Notes under the pieces: model-generated
The model's input: the letters and a program-made list of their open reading frames with translations, nothing else
Databases searched by the model: none
Told to the model about the DNA's origin: nothing
Shown here: in pieces, positions 22,230 through 33,629 of the stretch
How positions within the stretch are numbered: the stretch's first letter is position 1
Layout of the letters: every line of letters starts with the position of its first letter
Made by a program: the position numbers and the translations under genes
Source of the DNA: Daedaleopsis sinensis
Taxonomy: Eukaryota > Basidiomycota > Agaricomycetes > Polyporales > Polyporaceae
NCBI GenBank assembly: GCA_033807695.1
Contig: CM066310.1
Coordinates: forward strand, 124,001-188,000
Direction: 5' to 3'
Length of the DNA: 64,000 bases

Positions 22230-23190
22230 GTCAGTTCGTTTCATGTTGTCTTCCACGTCTATACAAGGCGCGCCACTCACCGTCCACACCATGGACAGGT
22301 GCGAGAGTCGAGACATGCGCCGCACGCGCAGCCAGAGACCACCGCTCAGTGCTCAACGTTACGAACACGCCCTACGACACGAGGCAGGCAGGCTGCCCCC
22401 TTCTACAGCGCCAGGTCCAGGTCGCATATCCGCTTCTTGCAGTGCTTGGAGATATGAACGCGTGCGGGCTAGTCACTGCCAGTGCAGGCGGAACGGTCTG
22501 GCGCAGGAGGCAACAGACAGAGTCCGCGGCATGCTCGAGTCCCTCCTTGCCCCTGGCTCACGAGTCAACAGCGTGCAGGCGTCGAGTATGCACGACCCGC
22601 CGGACGCCGGACGCCGGACGCCTGCCCACCACACGCGCCCTGCTGCCCTGTTTCTTCCCCACGTCCCTCGCAGAACTGGGTCGAGGATGACTCACGATGT
22701 GGCGGTCCACCGCAGATGGCGCCCGGGGCCGCTTCACATAGTCTTAGGCTTGTCCCCCGTGGACACAGCGAAAGTACTTGGACAGGGCGCGCAGCCTGAC
22801 AGTGCTGTCGTGCGCACCGGGGCAACGCACCACCGCAGAGCGCGCTCTCCGTCGCGGACGTCGCGGACGTCCTACATGCACAAGAGCGTCGACCGCGAGG
22901 CGCAGGACAGGAAGTACGACCCGTGCGAGGAGTGAGCGTGCGCGTGCAGATGCAAGTGGACGTGTGACGAGGTCTGTGAGCGGAGTATCCTGGGCTTGGA
23001 GGAGGGGCGCGGCGACGGCGACTCGCCGTACACTGCACTGTGCAGGCGGTACAGGCTGGATGGCGTCGACGGGCGAAAGAACGGGATAGACTCTGAGCTG
23101 CGAGAGGACTTCATAAACTGCACGGTGGCTTGTTCGAGCTGCATCGAGCTGATCCGGGAGCAGATTGGGGAGATACGGGCGCGGATGTAG
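22230..23190 (+). pseudogene. Decayed copy of the BTB/POZ gene
   Basis: Scattered matches, in order, to the BTB gene at 5967-7011: ARHSP, then NTPYDTRQA (against DTPYDMRQA), CKWTCDEVCE (against YKWAFDGCYDVVCE), GDGDSPYTALCRRYRLDGVD, and finally LREDFINCTVACSSCIELIREQIGEIRAR (against LREDFMDCMGACSNCIEPIREQFEDMRAR). Matches lie in different frames with stops between, so it cannot make a BTB protein. It directly follows the intact seven-pass gene. Both the seven-pass and BTB families therefore occur twice in the window in opposite orientation, which suggests an old inverted duplication of a block. Confidence 0.75.
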
Positions 23191-24690
23191 GGCTGAGAAG
23201 ACAGAGGGGGAGAGCTGGGCCGGGTGTTTGAGCCAGCGAGCACTTTGTCCAGTCGATTCAAGTTAATCACAGGTGCATCCAGAGCGACCAGAACACTGAG
23301 ATGGTCACGTGACCTTAGAACACTGACACAGTAACACACTGCAGCACGATATCATGGGAACGGTCGCGGGTGTGAGCTATGAACTGTTGTGCAGACGCAG
23401 AGAGGGCGGAGGAGGGTTGAAAATACGATGAACCATGTCCGCCCAAATGCGCGCAAGCCTGCCGATATGCGATATGCGTACCGTTCTCACAGTCGCGTAA
23501 GTCCTGCTCCATCGGTTGGTCGTTTCCCCCAGACAGAGAGAGGTTCTCACCCACCCATTCGTCCGCTTGTTCATCTACCCGGCCCTCTTCGCCGGACGTC
23601 CGAGTTCTCGGCCCTATCCGAAGTTCGAACGTGTCCAAGCCAGCTAGGTGCAGCGGAATCCCAGTCGATGATGTGGTTTACCTCAGCCAAAAGGTCTCTT
23701 GAATTCCTAGAGAGCTGAGTGCACCGATAGGCGGAAGGCAAGGAGAGCAACGGTGTTGATACAAGTAAATAGGATTGCTTTCAGCCATTGAGTAGAAAAC
23801 AGCGCCAGATGACGAGGTTTCCAGAGATAGATGTGCTCCCTCGCGGACACCCATGGGCTGCGGGTGGCCATATGCCGACGGCGTGCGACACAGTGAGGCA
23901 GAGGCCCAGAGATGCTTAGAGAGGGGATGGGAACCGCCGCAAAGCCTTGTGGTGGTCGTGGTACGAAAACAAGTGTCACGAGCGTCTGCTATTTAGGCTT
24001 TCTGCTCTTTCCCAGCTCCGACTCTTTCCCTCAGGCTCTTCGAGCCTCTTGTCGCCAGCTTGTCGTCGTCAGACTCATTTCGCGTCTGCTTCACTCGGGT
24101 TCGAATTTAATATCGCAATACCACCACACAGGTAAGTCAGTAACTGAGCTAGTCTGCAACTCTGTAGCTGACCGATCGCTCGAAGTTGTCTCCCCTAGGC
24201 AGACGATGAAGGACCTATTGACGTGAGGGAAGGACGGTCCTACAACGATCGCTCGTGCATCGCTAGTATGGTAGCTAGTCTGGGTTCGCCCAACGCAGCA
24301 TCGGTCGCGAAGTCATCTGGTGAATCTCCGGATAGCTAGCTTCAGGACTAGTATTCTCCGCCTCGTGTCGTGAGGTCTCCGACAACCCGGATAGGATTCG
24401 AGGCCTTCAAGTGTCTGTCACAAAGCCTGTAAGTAACATCTAGTAACATATGCATTGTAAGGCCTGATTCAGATCGTAAACTGGCATTAAACGATTAACA
24501 GGTCTCATCTTCTCCGACCCGGCCAGCAATGATCACCTTATAAATGAATCACTACCGGTGACTCAGGCTAGCGGCGAGTCGCCGACTACTGCGCCTTGAG
24601 GCTCGAGCAGCTCGAAGAGCGAGGACACGGCAGGTATATATAACCAACCCATCGTCTTTCCGATGCCGAGTCGGAGCACTACATCCTGCC
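23191..24690. other. No confident gene
   Basis: The minus strand at 23707-23979 has a short frame with one hydrophobic stretch (FSTQWLKAILFTCINTVALL), but no joined exons could be supported. The rest shows nothing recognisable; the end is the upstream side of the reductase pseudogene. Confidence 0.35.
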
Positions 24691-26189
24691 ATGCACACCA
24701 TCTCCCCCCTCGACAAAGTCCTCGTCACCGGTGCGAATGGCTTCATCGGCCTCTGGGTCGTGCGCGTCCTCCTCGAACGCGGCTACCGCGTCCGCGTCGC
24801 GGTGCGCTCCTATTCCAAAGGGAGCGCGCTCACTCAGCTCTTCCCCGAGCAGGCGCAGCACATCGAGCACATCCTCGTCCCCGACATCACAGCTGTGAGT
24901 CCGCATGCCTACACGTACTCGACATAGACCGTGCTCAGCGCCGGAGCGCTGACCAGGATGGCGCGTACGACCACGCGGTGCGCGGGGTCGCTGCGGTTGT
25001 GTATATCGCCCCTCCCATGTCTCTTGCGATCACCCATCCGGACGAGATCGTCCGGCCAGCGGTGAAGGGGACCACAGGCCTTCTCGAAAGTGCTCTTAAA
25101 CATGGGCAGCACTATCTGTGCCAATTTCGAGTGGTCGATATCTGTTGTTGATCCTGGTTATCCCATAGAACACACCTCAAGCGAATCGCGGTCACGTCCT
25201 CGATTCTCGCCGTGCAGGGAGCAGGGCCGGGGACGTACACCGAGGCGGACTGGGCCGACTACGCCGTGCGGGAGATCGAGGATAAGGGCGCAGACGCGGA
25301 CAAGATGCATATGTACAGCGCGAGCAAGGTCCTCGCAGAACGAGGTGCGCGCAACGCGCAAAATTGCCGCGTGCACACTTGACGAGCACGTTCCCTGCCA
25401 GCCGCGTGGAAGTTCTACGCAGACCACAAGGCGAGCGTGGCCTGGGACCTCACCGTCCTGAACGTCGCGTGGTGCTACGGAGTGCGTCCATTTACTCCGC
25501 CGTACTCTTCCCCCTTCAATATTCAATATTTCATGCTCGCGTCGACAACATCGTACTAACCCAGTGTGCACCCACCAGCCAACCGTCGACGACCCGCCCT
25601 CGCCCGCCGCGCTCCCGTCGACGATAGGCCTCTTCTACCAGCAGATGTTCATTGTGCGCGACGAGGCGCACGCCTTCCCCGGCTCACACATCTAAGTCGA
25701 CATCCGCGACGTCGCGAACGCGCACGCGCGCGCGCTCGAAGTTGAGCAGGCCGGGGGGGGGAGCGCATCGCCGTCGCCTCGCGTGAGTCCGCCCGCACTC
25801 TGCCTCGCTGTACGCCGTGCTCACGTATGATTTTATGCGAACGCGAACTCGAACTCGAACTCGAATGAGCGCAGAAAGCTGCACATGGCAGGACTGGCGT
25901 GAATGCCCATGTCCACTTGCGCTGCGTGATGTCTGCTGACGGACGTGCCCCCCTCTTCCCTCCTGGCCACCCCGTCGTTGCCGCGCATGCGTGTGCACAG
26001 TGGACTCCGCGGCGGAGCAGCACCTCCTGCCGAAGCTCAACAAGTGGGATGCAACCCGCGCAAACGTCCCCGCGATCGCGTGCTCGAGCGCGAAGGCGCA
26101 ACGCGCTCCGCTTCCGCACAATCCTGGAGACCCTCCGCGATCTGCTCGAAGAATTCCGTGCGCGAGGGTGGCTCGCGGAGTACGAGTAG
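24691..26189 (+). pseudogene. NAD(P)-dependent extended-SDR reductase (dihydroflavonol reductase-like), inactivated
   Basis: Exon 1 (24691-24894) has the Rossmann motif VLVTGANGFIGLWVVR (TGxxGxxG). A 62-nt intron leads to GAYDHAVRGVAAVVYIAPP, then KRIAVTSSILAV, the active-site region MYSASKVLAE (Y-x-x-x-K) and VAWDLTVLNVAWCYG. The expected VDIRDVANAHARALEVEQAG follows, but an in-frame TAA (25693-25695) lies directly before it and a run of nine G (25753-25761) shifts the frame just after it. A C-terminal relic, RTILETLRDLLEEFRARGW, ends at 26189. Introns and catalytic residues are still readable, so inactivation is recent. Confidence 0.75.
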
Positions 26190-27125
26190 AGTTGGGGACG
26201 CAGGCCGAAGGTGAGATCTTGAGTCGCGGCGGAGGCTGGCGGTGGAGCGGGACGATGATCGATGAGTCGTGAGTCCTTTTCGTACCGCCTGGTGAAACGG
26301 CGCAGGTGCGACTTGCAGATCATAGTACTCTGCCATCGTCCAGCGAGAGCCCGAGCGTGCCGATCTCAACCAGTATCACGACCCTCGTCTCGGAAGAATG
26401 AAGATGAGCTATGTGCTGCTGGCCGCCCAAACAAGGAGTCCTTGTGTCTCTCCGGGGCTGACAGACCGTCTGCGTTGACACAATCAACTCGTTGAACCGC
26501 GAGTCATTTCTTACACGTTCTACATACTGCATGTACGCCCTCGTCTCCTTCTCGAGCATACTTCATGCTCATCGCACGCGAAGGACGTGGTTGACGCCAG
26601 TGGCACCGTGTCGTGCAGATCCGGTCCTTCACAAGCTGGAGACGATCGTCGGGGTTGGCTCGCCCGTGTCTACCGTGGCGACGCCATGGTCCTCCTTCGA
26701 CCGCCGGTCGCCAATCGCTGTCCTCGGCGCGGGCACACGAACCTGGGCCGCGGATCAGTATGAGATTCTGTGGAACGAACGTCGTGCTGCGCGACATAAC
26801 CCTCGCGGCAGCTCAGCAGTACGGCTGGCGCTGTCAAACTGCCAGGAAGCTCGCCATGCACCATCGGCGCGCGAGGTCGGAGGTTGCCCTCACGGTGCAG
26901 GCTTGATGTCGCGGGCGTGGTTTACGGGGTTCGTGATGTTTGTAGTTGCATGCTGTATCATCGTATGTATATAATTCCACTAGATTCCCCGTCGTACCGT
27001 ACACATGAGCCTACAATCCGGGAAGCAACACCTCACGAGGACAAGTATGATACAGGGGGTTATGTAATTTATACTCCGGTACTTCGTCTAACTGAGGAAG
27101 TGACATAACTAGCTTGCATTCCTCC
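26190..27125. other. Intergenic, no gene seen
   Basis: No domain, splice chain or repeat recognised on either strand. Confidence 0.4.
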
Positions 27126-27380
27126 TCAAAAACGCAGGCCCTCAACTGCTGGCTCAGCAGGAAGTTCGGGGTACTCCATCGGCTCGGGATTGAGGAGTGC
27201 GGGCTCTTTCGGGTTGCCGACTCTTTCCGAAGTATCGTTGATATCATACATTGGTATGGTCTCGGAAGTCTGAGCGAGCTGTCTGAATCTTGATATCCAA
27301 CTTTGATGATCGGGGAACAGTTCGGGGGACAGACTTCGACAGTAGTCATGGAAATCACGTGTAAGGTCATAACCAAGCAT
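27126..27380 (-). CDS. Possible terminal exon of an unknown gene
   Basis: An open frame gives LGYDLTRDFHDYCRSLSPEL, then a Pro/Glu-rich end. Its codon use and lack of low complexity look coding, and minus-strand frames at about 27.4-27.5 kb and 27.6-27.93 kb could be upstream exons (the latter with a plausible start and first intron). I could not join them in phase and recognise no family. Confidence 0.28.
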   Translation of the reverse strand: MLGYDLTRDFHDYCRSLSPELFPDHQSWISRFRQLAQTSETIPMYDINDTSERVGNPKEPALLNPEPMEYPELPAEPAVEGLRF

Positions 27381-28461
27381 CGGAAGACCGAGATATCGGT
27401 AGTACTGTGTTCATCCCCAAACACAGGGTTGGGGGATGCTGGGGTGACCTGACCGAAGCTCATCAGCCTGCTGCTGATATTCCGGAAGAAGGTTTGAACT
27501 TCCACAGACCAGCGAGCTTCTTGAGAGCGCATGCTTCATGACGCAAAATGGGGTAGGGAGTGGTGTAGGTGATCCCTGGTTCACTGACTACTACAAACCG
27601 TACACATTTCATCGCGATAACTCTTCCGGGATCCTCATTGTTGCATTTAAGGATACCTGGATATACGCGACCTGTGACGAGACGAGAAGATTAAGTGCTG
27701 AAATGCCAGTGTAATTGTTAGTCCCTGACACACCATGTCCCCCCGCCCCGGTGAAGTCATCAGTGATAGTAAGCTGCAATGTAAGTAGCCCTGTGATGAT
27801 GTAAAATATGAGGGTTTGATGATACGCGACTAGTAACGATGGAGTGTCTGTACAGTGTAGGTGCCTGTCAGGACGCTGTAGAACATATACAACTTTCCAG
27901 CGCTTACCTATCGTGAGATCCTTGAACATCTAGATCTCTAGAGTCACACCGTGGTGACGTACTTAGAAGGCTTGCCACTCAAAGCCGCCCTCCTCCTCGC
28001 CATCTTCAAGTTTTAAGAGCTATCCATTGTACTAACGGTAATAATCTCTACTCCGTGTGTGCAGCGACGCCTAGCTACTGCTATCTGATATCTGATTGTA
28101 ATCACAACAAAAGATGTCTGCGAATGTGTGGGAGCTGATGGGATGGGGAGGCTTCAGAACAAGATCCATGCCCGATCGGCGTGCCGAGGTCCGGAAGCTG
28201 AGCGTCTTCAGTGTCTCCTGCTCTCACCGTCCCCATCGTTGGCTTTCTCCTCCTCCCCTTCTACACTACCACGTCAACGGGGGTAGGAACAGAACGGTGC
28301 TATCACTAGCATCAAACAGCTATCAGCACCCGCTCAAGCGGTGACTCCAACGGGGTAGCTCGGAAAGGCACACCCCATGCCAAGAACCCTCCATCTCCCG
28401 AAGAGGGCCTTAGATATACTGAGAGGCACGTACTCATTCGTTCATCACTCGCGCAATCATC

Positions 28462-29662
28462 ATGCATCGTGCATCATGCATCATGTCTAATACAAGAGTG
28501 TCTCCAGATTACTTTGAGAACATCTCGCCCCACCCATCCACCGCGGTGCGCTCAGAGCTCTCAGAGCAAGTCAGACGGGCCGTTCCAGAATGTCACGACG
28601 TCACGCCCTTGCAAGTATCTCGCATCTTCGCTAGCATGCGTCTTCGGGACAAGAAGGACACAATCAAAGCTATGCGGCGCCCACACGGCCAGACCGCAGG
28701 TCGTCAGAGCCCCAACCGGAAACGTGAGTGGTTCAAAGAGACCGGGCCCCGGAATCCACGTACTGAAAGTGCAATATCATATCGACTTTCTTCCGGCATG
28801 CGAACCGGTCGGCCATGCAGGCGGAACACGGGTCATGCATAAGCTGAAAGTCCTCCTCGACGAGACCCCGGCGCCTACGGTCGAAGTCGCCGAAATCTGG
28901 GCAGGCGCACTCGCGGGCACGATGACCGCGGCGGACATCCTCTCTTACGCTGCCAGCCGTCGACACGCGCAACGACCTGCGCCACGACCCGGAGGGGTAG
29001 AGGTTGATGCGGCCGACGAGGGACTCGGAGCAGCAGCCCAGCCTGGCAGTGTCAGTGGGCAACCATTGACGTTAATATCGGCTCGGCCTCTGAGTCCGGG
29101 GGTCGAGCCTTCTGCATCACCTTCAACGCTCCGAGCCAGCTCACGCACATCCTCTCCCGGTACGCGGAGCCCGTCCGCCTCACCCGACTCTGATTCCACA
29201 CAGACCACACCCCTGCCGCCTCGCCTTCCGAGCCGTGATTACTCGCCTCAGTCGCCCGCCTCTCCTTCTCCTTCTAGGTCCTCTGCAGGTGCGTGCCCCC
29301 CGCCTCGCTATGCGCTGTCTATCAAGATCATATGATATGACTGACCATCAATATCCATCTCAGTCCGTCTCTCTCGCTCTCGCTCCAGCCACTCACCCGT
29401 GCAGACCGCCGCCGCCGGCATCGACGCCCCCGCCCTCGCCGCACGCCTGCACGCCGTGCTCTCCGAGTGCAACCTCCCTCTTCGAGGCCGCGTGCCAGTA
29501 GACAGCGCGAGCGCGAGTCCAAAGCTGAAGCCGAAGCCGCGGACGTTCGAGGAGCTCGCGCGCTGGGCGTCCGAGCATGAATCGGCGGGGGCGGCGGACG
29601 CGCTGCTGCGCGGGATCGCTCCGGGGGCGTACGGGCTCGGTCCGACTCCTAAGCCAGTGTAG
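28462..29662 (+). CDS. Two homeodomain-like modules, putative DNA-binding protein
   Basis: 342-aa protein in three exons (28462-28723, 28821-29288, 29364-29662; multiple of three). Residues about 13-70 form one divergent homeodomain-like unit: helix 1 DYFENISPHPS, helix 2 VRSELSEQVRRAV, helix 3 VTPLQVSRIFASMRLRDKK. Residues about 90-137 form a second: HKLKVLLDETPAPT, VEVAEIWAGALAG, MTAADILSYAASRRHAQ. In helix 3 the hallmark W-F-x-N-x-R is degenerate; R53 survives, N51 is Ser. A Ser/Pro-rich middle and a helical C-terminus (FEELARWASEHE) follow. It is tail-to-tail with a three-module relative at 30243-33189, which supports the domain reading. A later in-frame ATG (28483) is an alternative start. 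The DNA-binding role is inference. Confidence 0.65.
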
Positions 29663-30242
29663 AGCTATAGGCTTAGCTAAGAGTATGAGCGGGGTTCAGG
29701 TTGTGTGGTCTTCTCGTGTGTGTATCATTAGTGGAGGGACTCTGTATCCGTCGTGTACACTTTCGGCTTCATACGCACACTAGCTCTATCACTCACATTT
29801 TCGAGTCCTTCATGCAGGTCATGTACGTATGTATTTGCTTCGCATATGTAGTGGTACAGTGCAGACGTACCTGCCTCCAAGAGTAATCGACTGCCAACAT
29901 CCCTCCTGCTCACCTCTTCTGCGAGTACAATGATAGAGTCGCAACTCGGTCCTCAGCCCTCAGGCCTCAGGCGACAGGTCGTCGCCGTCGTTCGCGCTCT
30001 GAGTCCGACGAGTACGCGGCCCCGAAGACAGGCAGGGGGCGGAGGAGGGGCTGGCGATGAGGGAGGGGGCGGCGATGAGGCCGTGGGCGCGGGCGCGGAC
30101 GCTGCGAGCGCGGAGCAGAGGAAGGTCGCGAAGGCGGGGGCGAAGGCGGGGACGGGCGCACGACAGCGGATGAACTGGACGAGGCGTCAGAGCCGCCAAT
30201 CCTCCCTGGCACAGAGCCCGGGCACGCGAAGGAGACTCAGGC
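29663..30242. other. Intergenic between the convergent homeodomain-like genes
   Basis: GC-rich, Pro/Arg-biased frames run on both strands as a continuation of low-complexity DNA at the 3' end of the minus-strand gene. No separate gene is seen; the last exon of that gene could extend into it under another splice choice. Confidence 0.4.
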
Positions 30243-33189
30243 TCAGTCGGGGAGGAAGAGCGGGAGACGCGGAGGGGGAGGGAGAGGGAGAGTGGGTGCG
30301 GGTGCGGGTGCGGGAGGAGCGGCGGGCGAGCTCTGCAGAGCATGGGTCGAGCGTCCGTCTTCTGTCAACTCGGACGACGGCCCTTGTGGGAGGTCACGGT
30401 CGCTGTCAGTAGGACCTGCTGGTGGGGCGCGTGGGCGAGGGCGCGGGCGTGGGCGCTGCGAGCGCGAAGCAGAGGACGGTCGCGAAGTCGAGGGCGGGGT
30501 CGGGCGGGGGATATCGATAGCGGATGAACTGGGGAGCGCCGTCAGAGGAGGAGGAGTGGCTGGAGCTGGCGGCGCGGGCGTGCGCGGGAGATACAGAGGG
30601 GAAGGGAGAGGGAGAGTGGGGAGAGCGGCGAGCGAGCTCGGAAGGGCATGGGTCGAGGGTCCGAACGTCGACGTTGATGGCATCTGTAGTGAGAGATCGA
30701 TGTCAGCAACAAGTTCAACGGTTGTCATCGTCGAGCGGGGGAGCAGAGCGAGCGCGCGCGCATACGAGTATCTGCACTCCGAGTCGGCAAGCCAAGCAGC
30801 AAAAGCCGAATTCCAAAGTGAGCGTGAACGGGCGCGCTTCGCAGGGCATTTATGTCGGGACAGGGCTCGGGGCGCATACAAGCTAGGAGCGGCGTGCACG
30901 ACTTACCATGTGTATGTCTGAATTTCCGCCGCCGTTCCACTGTTCCCCTTGATTGTCGCAGGGCCCGTCTTCTGTCGACTCCTGTGGAAGGTGGTCACTG
31001 TCCCCAGGTCCTGCACAGGTTCTCGGCGATCCGGACGGCGACGCGACGAGCGGGAGCTCTTCTGCCAGTGAGCGATGAGCGGCCTGTGTCAGATAGCACA
31101 TCACACATACGAGGACAAGAAGACACACCAGGGCCGCGCGGCGCGTTCGCCCGCATGGACTCAAAGTAGATGGAGACGTGTTGTGGGGTGCAGTGCTCGC
31201 CGCCGGGGACCGCTTTGATTGTCGCTGCGAGATCGGCGAGCTCGGCGTCGGTGGGGGACGCGCTGATGCGGAGGTAAAAGTCTGTGACCGCGGTGAGCAG
31301 TCGTGCATCAGATACAGATATCAAGAGATAGGGGAGAGGCACGCACCATTGAGGATCGCGCGTGCATGCTCGGGCAGGGGGGCACGGGTGCCTGGGGGAT
31401 CCTGCTCCCCTGGCAGTGCGAATCCATCGTTGTTGCTAGGTTCGACAGAGGGCCGAGACGAAGACGATCCAGATCCAGAAGGCACCGTGACACGCAGCGT
31501 GAGCTCTTGCCAATGCGAGTCGGAACGCCAGACTGTGTCAGCATATGTATGTGTGGGCAGGGAGCAGCGAAGACATACTGCCGTTTCGTGCTTTCGCCCG
31601 CATGTTGCCAAAGTACGCGTAGACGTGGCGGGGGGTGTAGTGCTCGCAGCCGGGGATCGCTTTCATTGTCTCCGCAAGGGACTCGCACTGGGACTCGTTG
31701 GGGAACGTGCTGGTGCGGAGGTAGAAGTCTGCTATGGTGGTGAGAAGATGGACATGGAGACACTCGTGTAACAGGCCGTTGCATCCTGATCGCAGCGTAA
31801 TCATTGGCCAAAACGACTTTCCTTTGTCCAAGTGTCCCATCACGAAGACACTTGAACTCTACCGCATGACACTTGAACTCTACCGCATAAAGCCTGACCC
31901 ATGCTGGTTACATTTCAGATATCCACGACGTGCGATAGCGGCCAGACTCAGCGGCTCTGAAATTGAGGAGATATTGGGTTGTGAGACATTCCGGCCAGAA
32001 TCACGACGGACAAGAGCCCTTTTCCCTCCCTTCGGAAGTTGGAGGAAGATATATTTCTTTTGTTTTCGCGCGTTGAGGCCGAAAACGCAGAAACGATAGA
32101 TACCCAACAACTGTCCCACCAATTTCCTCAGGTAAAGGAAAGGGCATTCGCCCGTCGTGAATCCCAGATATGTCATACAGTAGGACAGTCATCAATTTCG
32201 AACAAGCTTCCCGCCTGTGAATGGGTGGCTGGAAAAGTAACTCGGTCCTGTAACCGGAAAGTGTTTTGACAATCGTCTAACAGTCTTCGCATCGCAGTGC
32301 AAAATGTGGCAGCCTTTAGTCTATAGCAGGATACAAACAGGATACAAAGACCGTAAAGACACTGTCCGGCCATTGGGCTCGATTACCTGTCCAGCCTCCC
32401 ATTCAAAGGTTGGGAAACCGTTCCAAAATGACGAACTTCCACCGCTTAGAGATTTCTGAGAAATCGGTCGGAATGACTCATGTTCCAACCGTTTTCCCAA
32501 AAATTTCCGGATCCTTGAAATCGGCCCTTGCACGTCGTGCTTGGTGTATACTCAACAATCATAGGCCAAATACGACTTTCCTTTGTGTCCCATCACAAAG
32601 ACCGATCTCATATCTCATAGTGTCTCCGATGAGAGATGGAGGAGAGGAACGCACCATTGAGGATATCGTATGCATGTTCGGGGAGGCGGATACGTGTGCC
32701 CTCCGTCCCCGATTCGAGTTCATCGTGGTTGAAAGGCTCGAGCCTAGACGATCCAGATGCAGACGTGACACGAAGCGTGAGTTCTTCAAGAGCCAGTGCG
32801 AGTCCAACCGCCCGACCTATGTCAGCACATGCCGGTGTGAACAGGATGTGGGGAAGACGCACTGCCGCTTTTTGCCTTCGCCCGCAAGTTGCCAAAGTAC
32901 GCGTAAACGTGGCGGGGGGTGTAGTGCTCGCAGCCGGGGATCGCCCTGATTGTCTCCGCGAGGGTGGCGCGCTCGGAATCGTTGGGGAACGTGTTGGTGC
33001 GGAGGTAGTAGTCTACGCACACCGATGCGGTAAGACGGCAAACGTGGACGTGAGGAGCTGCAGGAGGAACACACCGTTGAGGATCTGGTACGCTTTCTTG
33101 GGCAGGCGGATGCGGTTCCCACCGCGGCTCTTGTGTGGGCGGGCGGTGAGGCTGACAGACTCGGGCTCTGGCGTACCGGTGTGTTCCAT
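30243..33189 (-). CDS. Three tandem homeodomain-like modules, putative DNA-binding protein
   Basis: 511-aa model in eight exons: 33075-33189, 32863-33012, 32655-32816, 31579-31728, 31347-31532, 31127-31281, 30907-31083, 30243-30683 (multiple of three). Each module is split alike by an intron: an end such as IRLPKKAYQILN, then DYYLRTNTFPNDSERATLAE and GCEHYTPRHVYAYFGNLRAKAK (module 1); modules 2 and 3 repeat this with DFYLRTSTFPNESQ...YFGNMRAKAR and DFYLRISASPTDAE...YFESMRAN. This fits a homeodomain: helix 3 keeps F49, N51 and R53 in modules 1-2, with W48 to Tyr and a longer loop before helix 3. Linkers also repeat (EELTLRVT, QELTLRVT, EELPLVA). The intron inside module 2 is 926 nt and carries a foreign segment. 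The tail is Pro/Arg-rich. The last two exons are least certain. Confidence 0.6.
31850..32556. mobile_element. Insertion-like segment with internal palindrome in a homeodomain-gene intron
   Basis: The equivalent introns of the other two modules are about 62-65 nt, but this one is 926 nt. The extra DNA is flanked by similar direct repeats of about 45 bp (near 31798-31846 and 32558-32604, both containing ACGACTTTCCTTT and GTGTCCCATCAC). Inside, about 32170-32275 is inversely repeated, with divergence, at about 32350-32450, and a 20-bp unit is duplicated at about 31849-31890. No transposase frame is seen. It may be a foldback or MITE-like element; class and ends are unresolved. Confidence 0.45.
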
Positions 33190-33629
33190 GAGAAGAGGAA
33201 TTAAGGCTGAAGACGTATTTGTGGTCGAAGAGCAGTATGCGTAGGTAGACGTGCGCAGGGCGCGAATATTGGAGTGCTACAGGGGTCTGCAGCAGGGCCT
33301 GTGTGGCTGCCGGGATGATAACCGGAGGTCGATGACTGGATGCTCCGGAGAGTAGAATAAACATACCTTACAAGTGAGCACAGGTCACCGTCCACCGAGA
33401 ACAATTTATCGAGAGCGTCGCAGGGAGTTCAGTCGGGGGGAGGCGTCGAACCTTGCAATTGCTCTTTCATCGGGCTATCGCGGCGTGACACAACGCGTAA
33501 CGTCACGCAACCCCTAACCTCGGTATAGGGTTCGGATATGTAACCCCGACCAAATTGGGGCAAAGCGCTACTGAACGTCGGTTTGGCAGCTGCGGTCGGC
33601 TGTAGTACCACCACCACGCTCTCTCCGCC
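33190..33629. other. Divergent promoter region
   Basis: Separates the start of the three-module homeodomain-like gene (-) from the start of the small Cys-rich gene (+), so it should hold both promoters. No clear TATA box recognised. Confidence 0.4.

Noticed and set aside
23707..23979. Possible membrane-protein exon on the minus strand
   Set aside because: A single hydrophobic stretch only; no neighbouring exons in phase, so not called.
29960..30343. Arg/Pro-rich frame as an extra gene between the homeodomain-like genes
   Set aside because: It is GC-rich low complexity in several frames at once; more likely 3' flank of the minus-strand gene.
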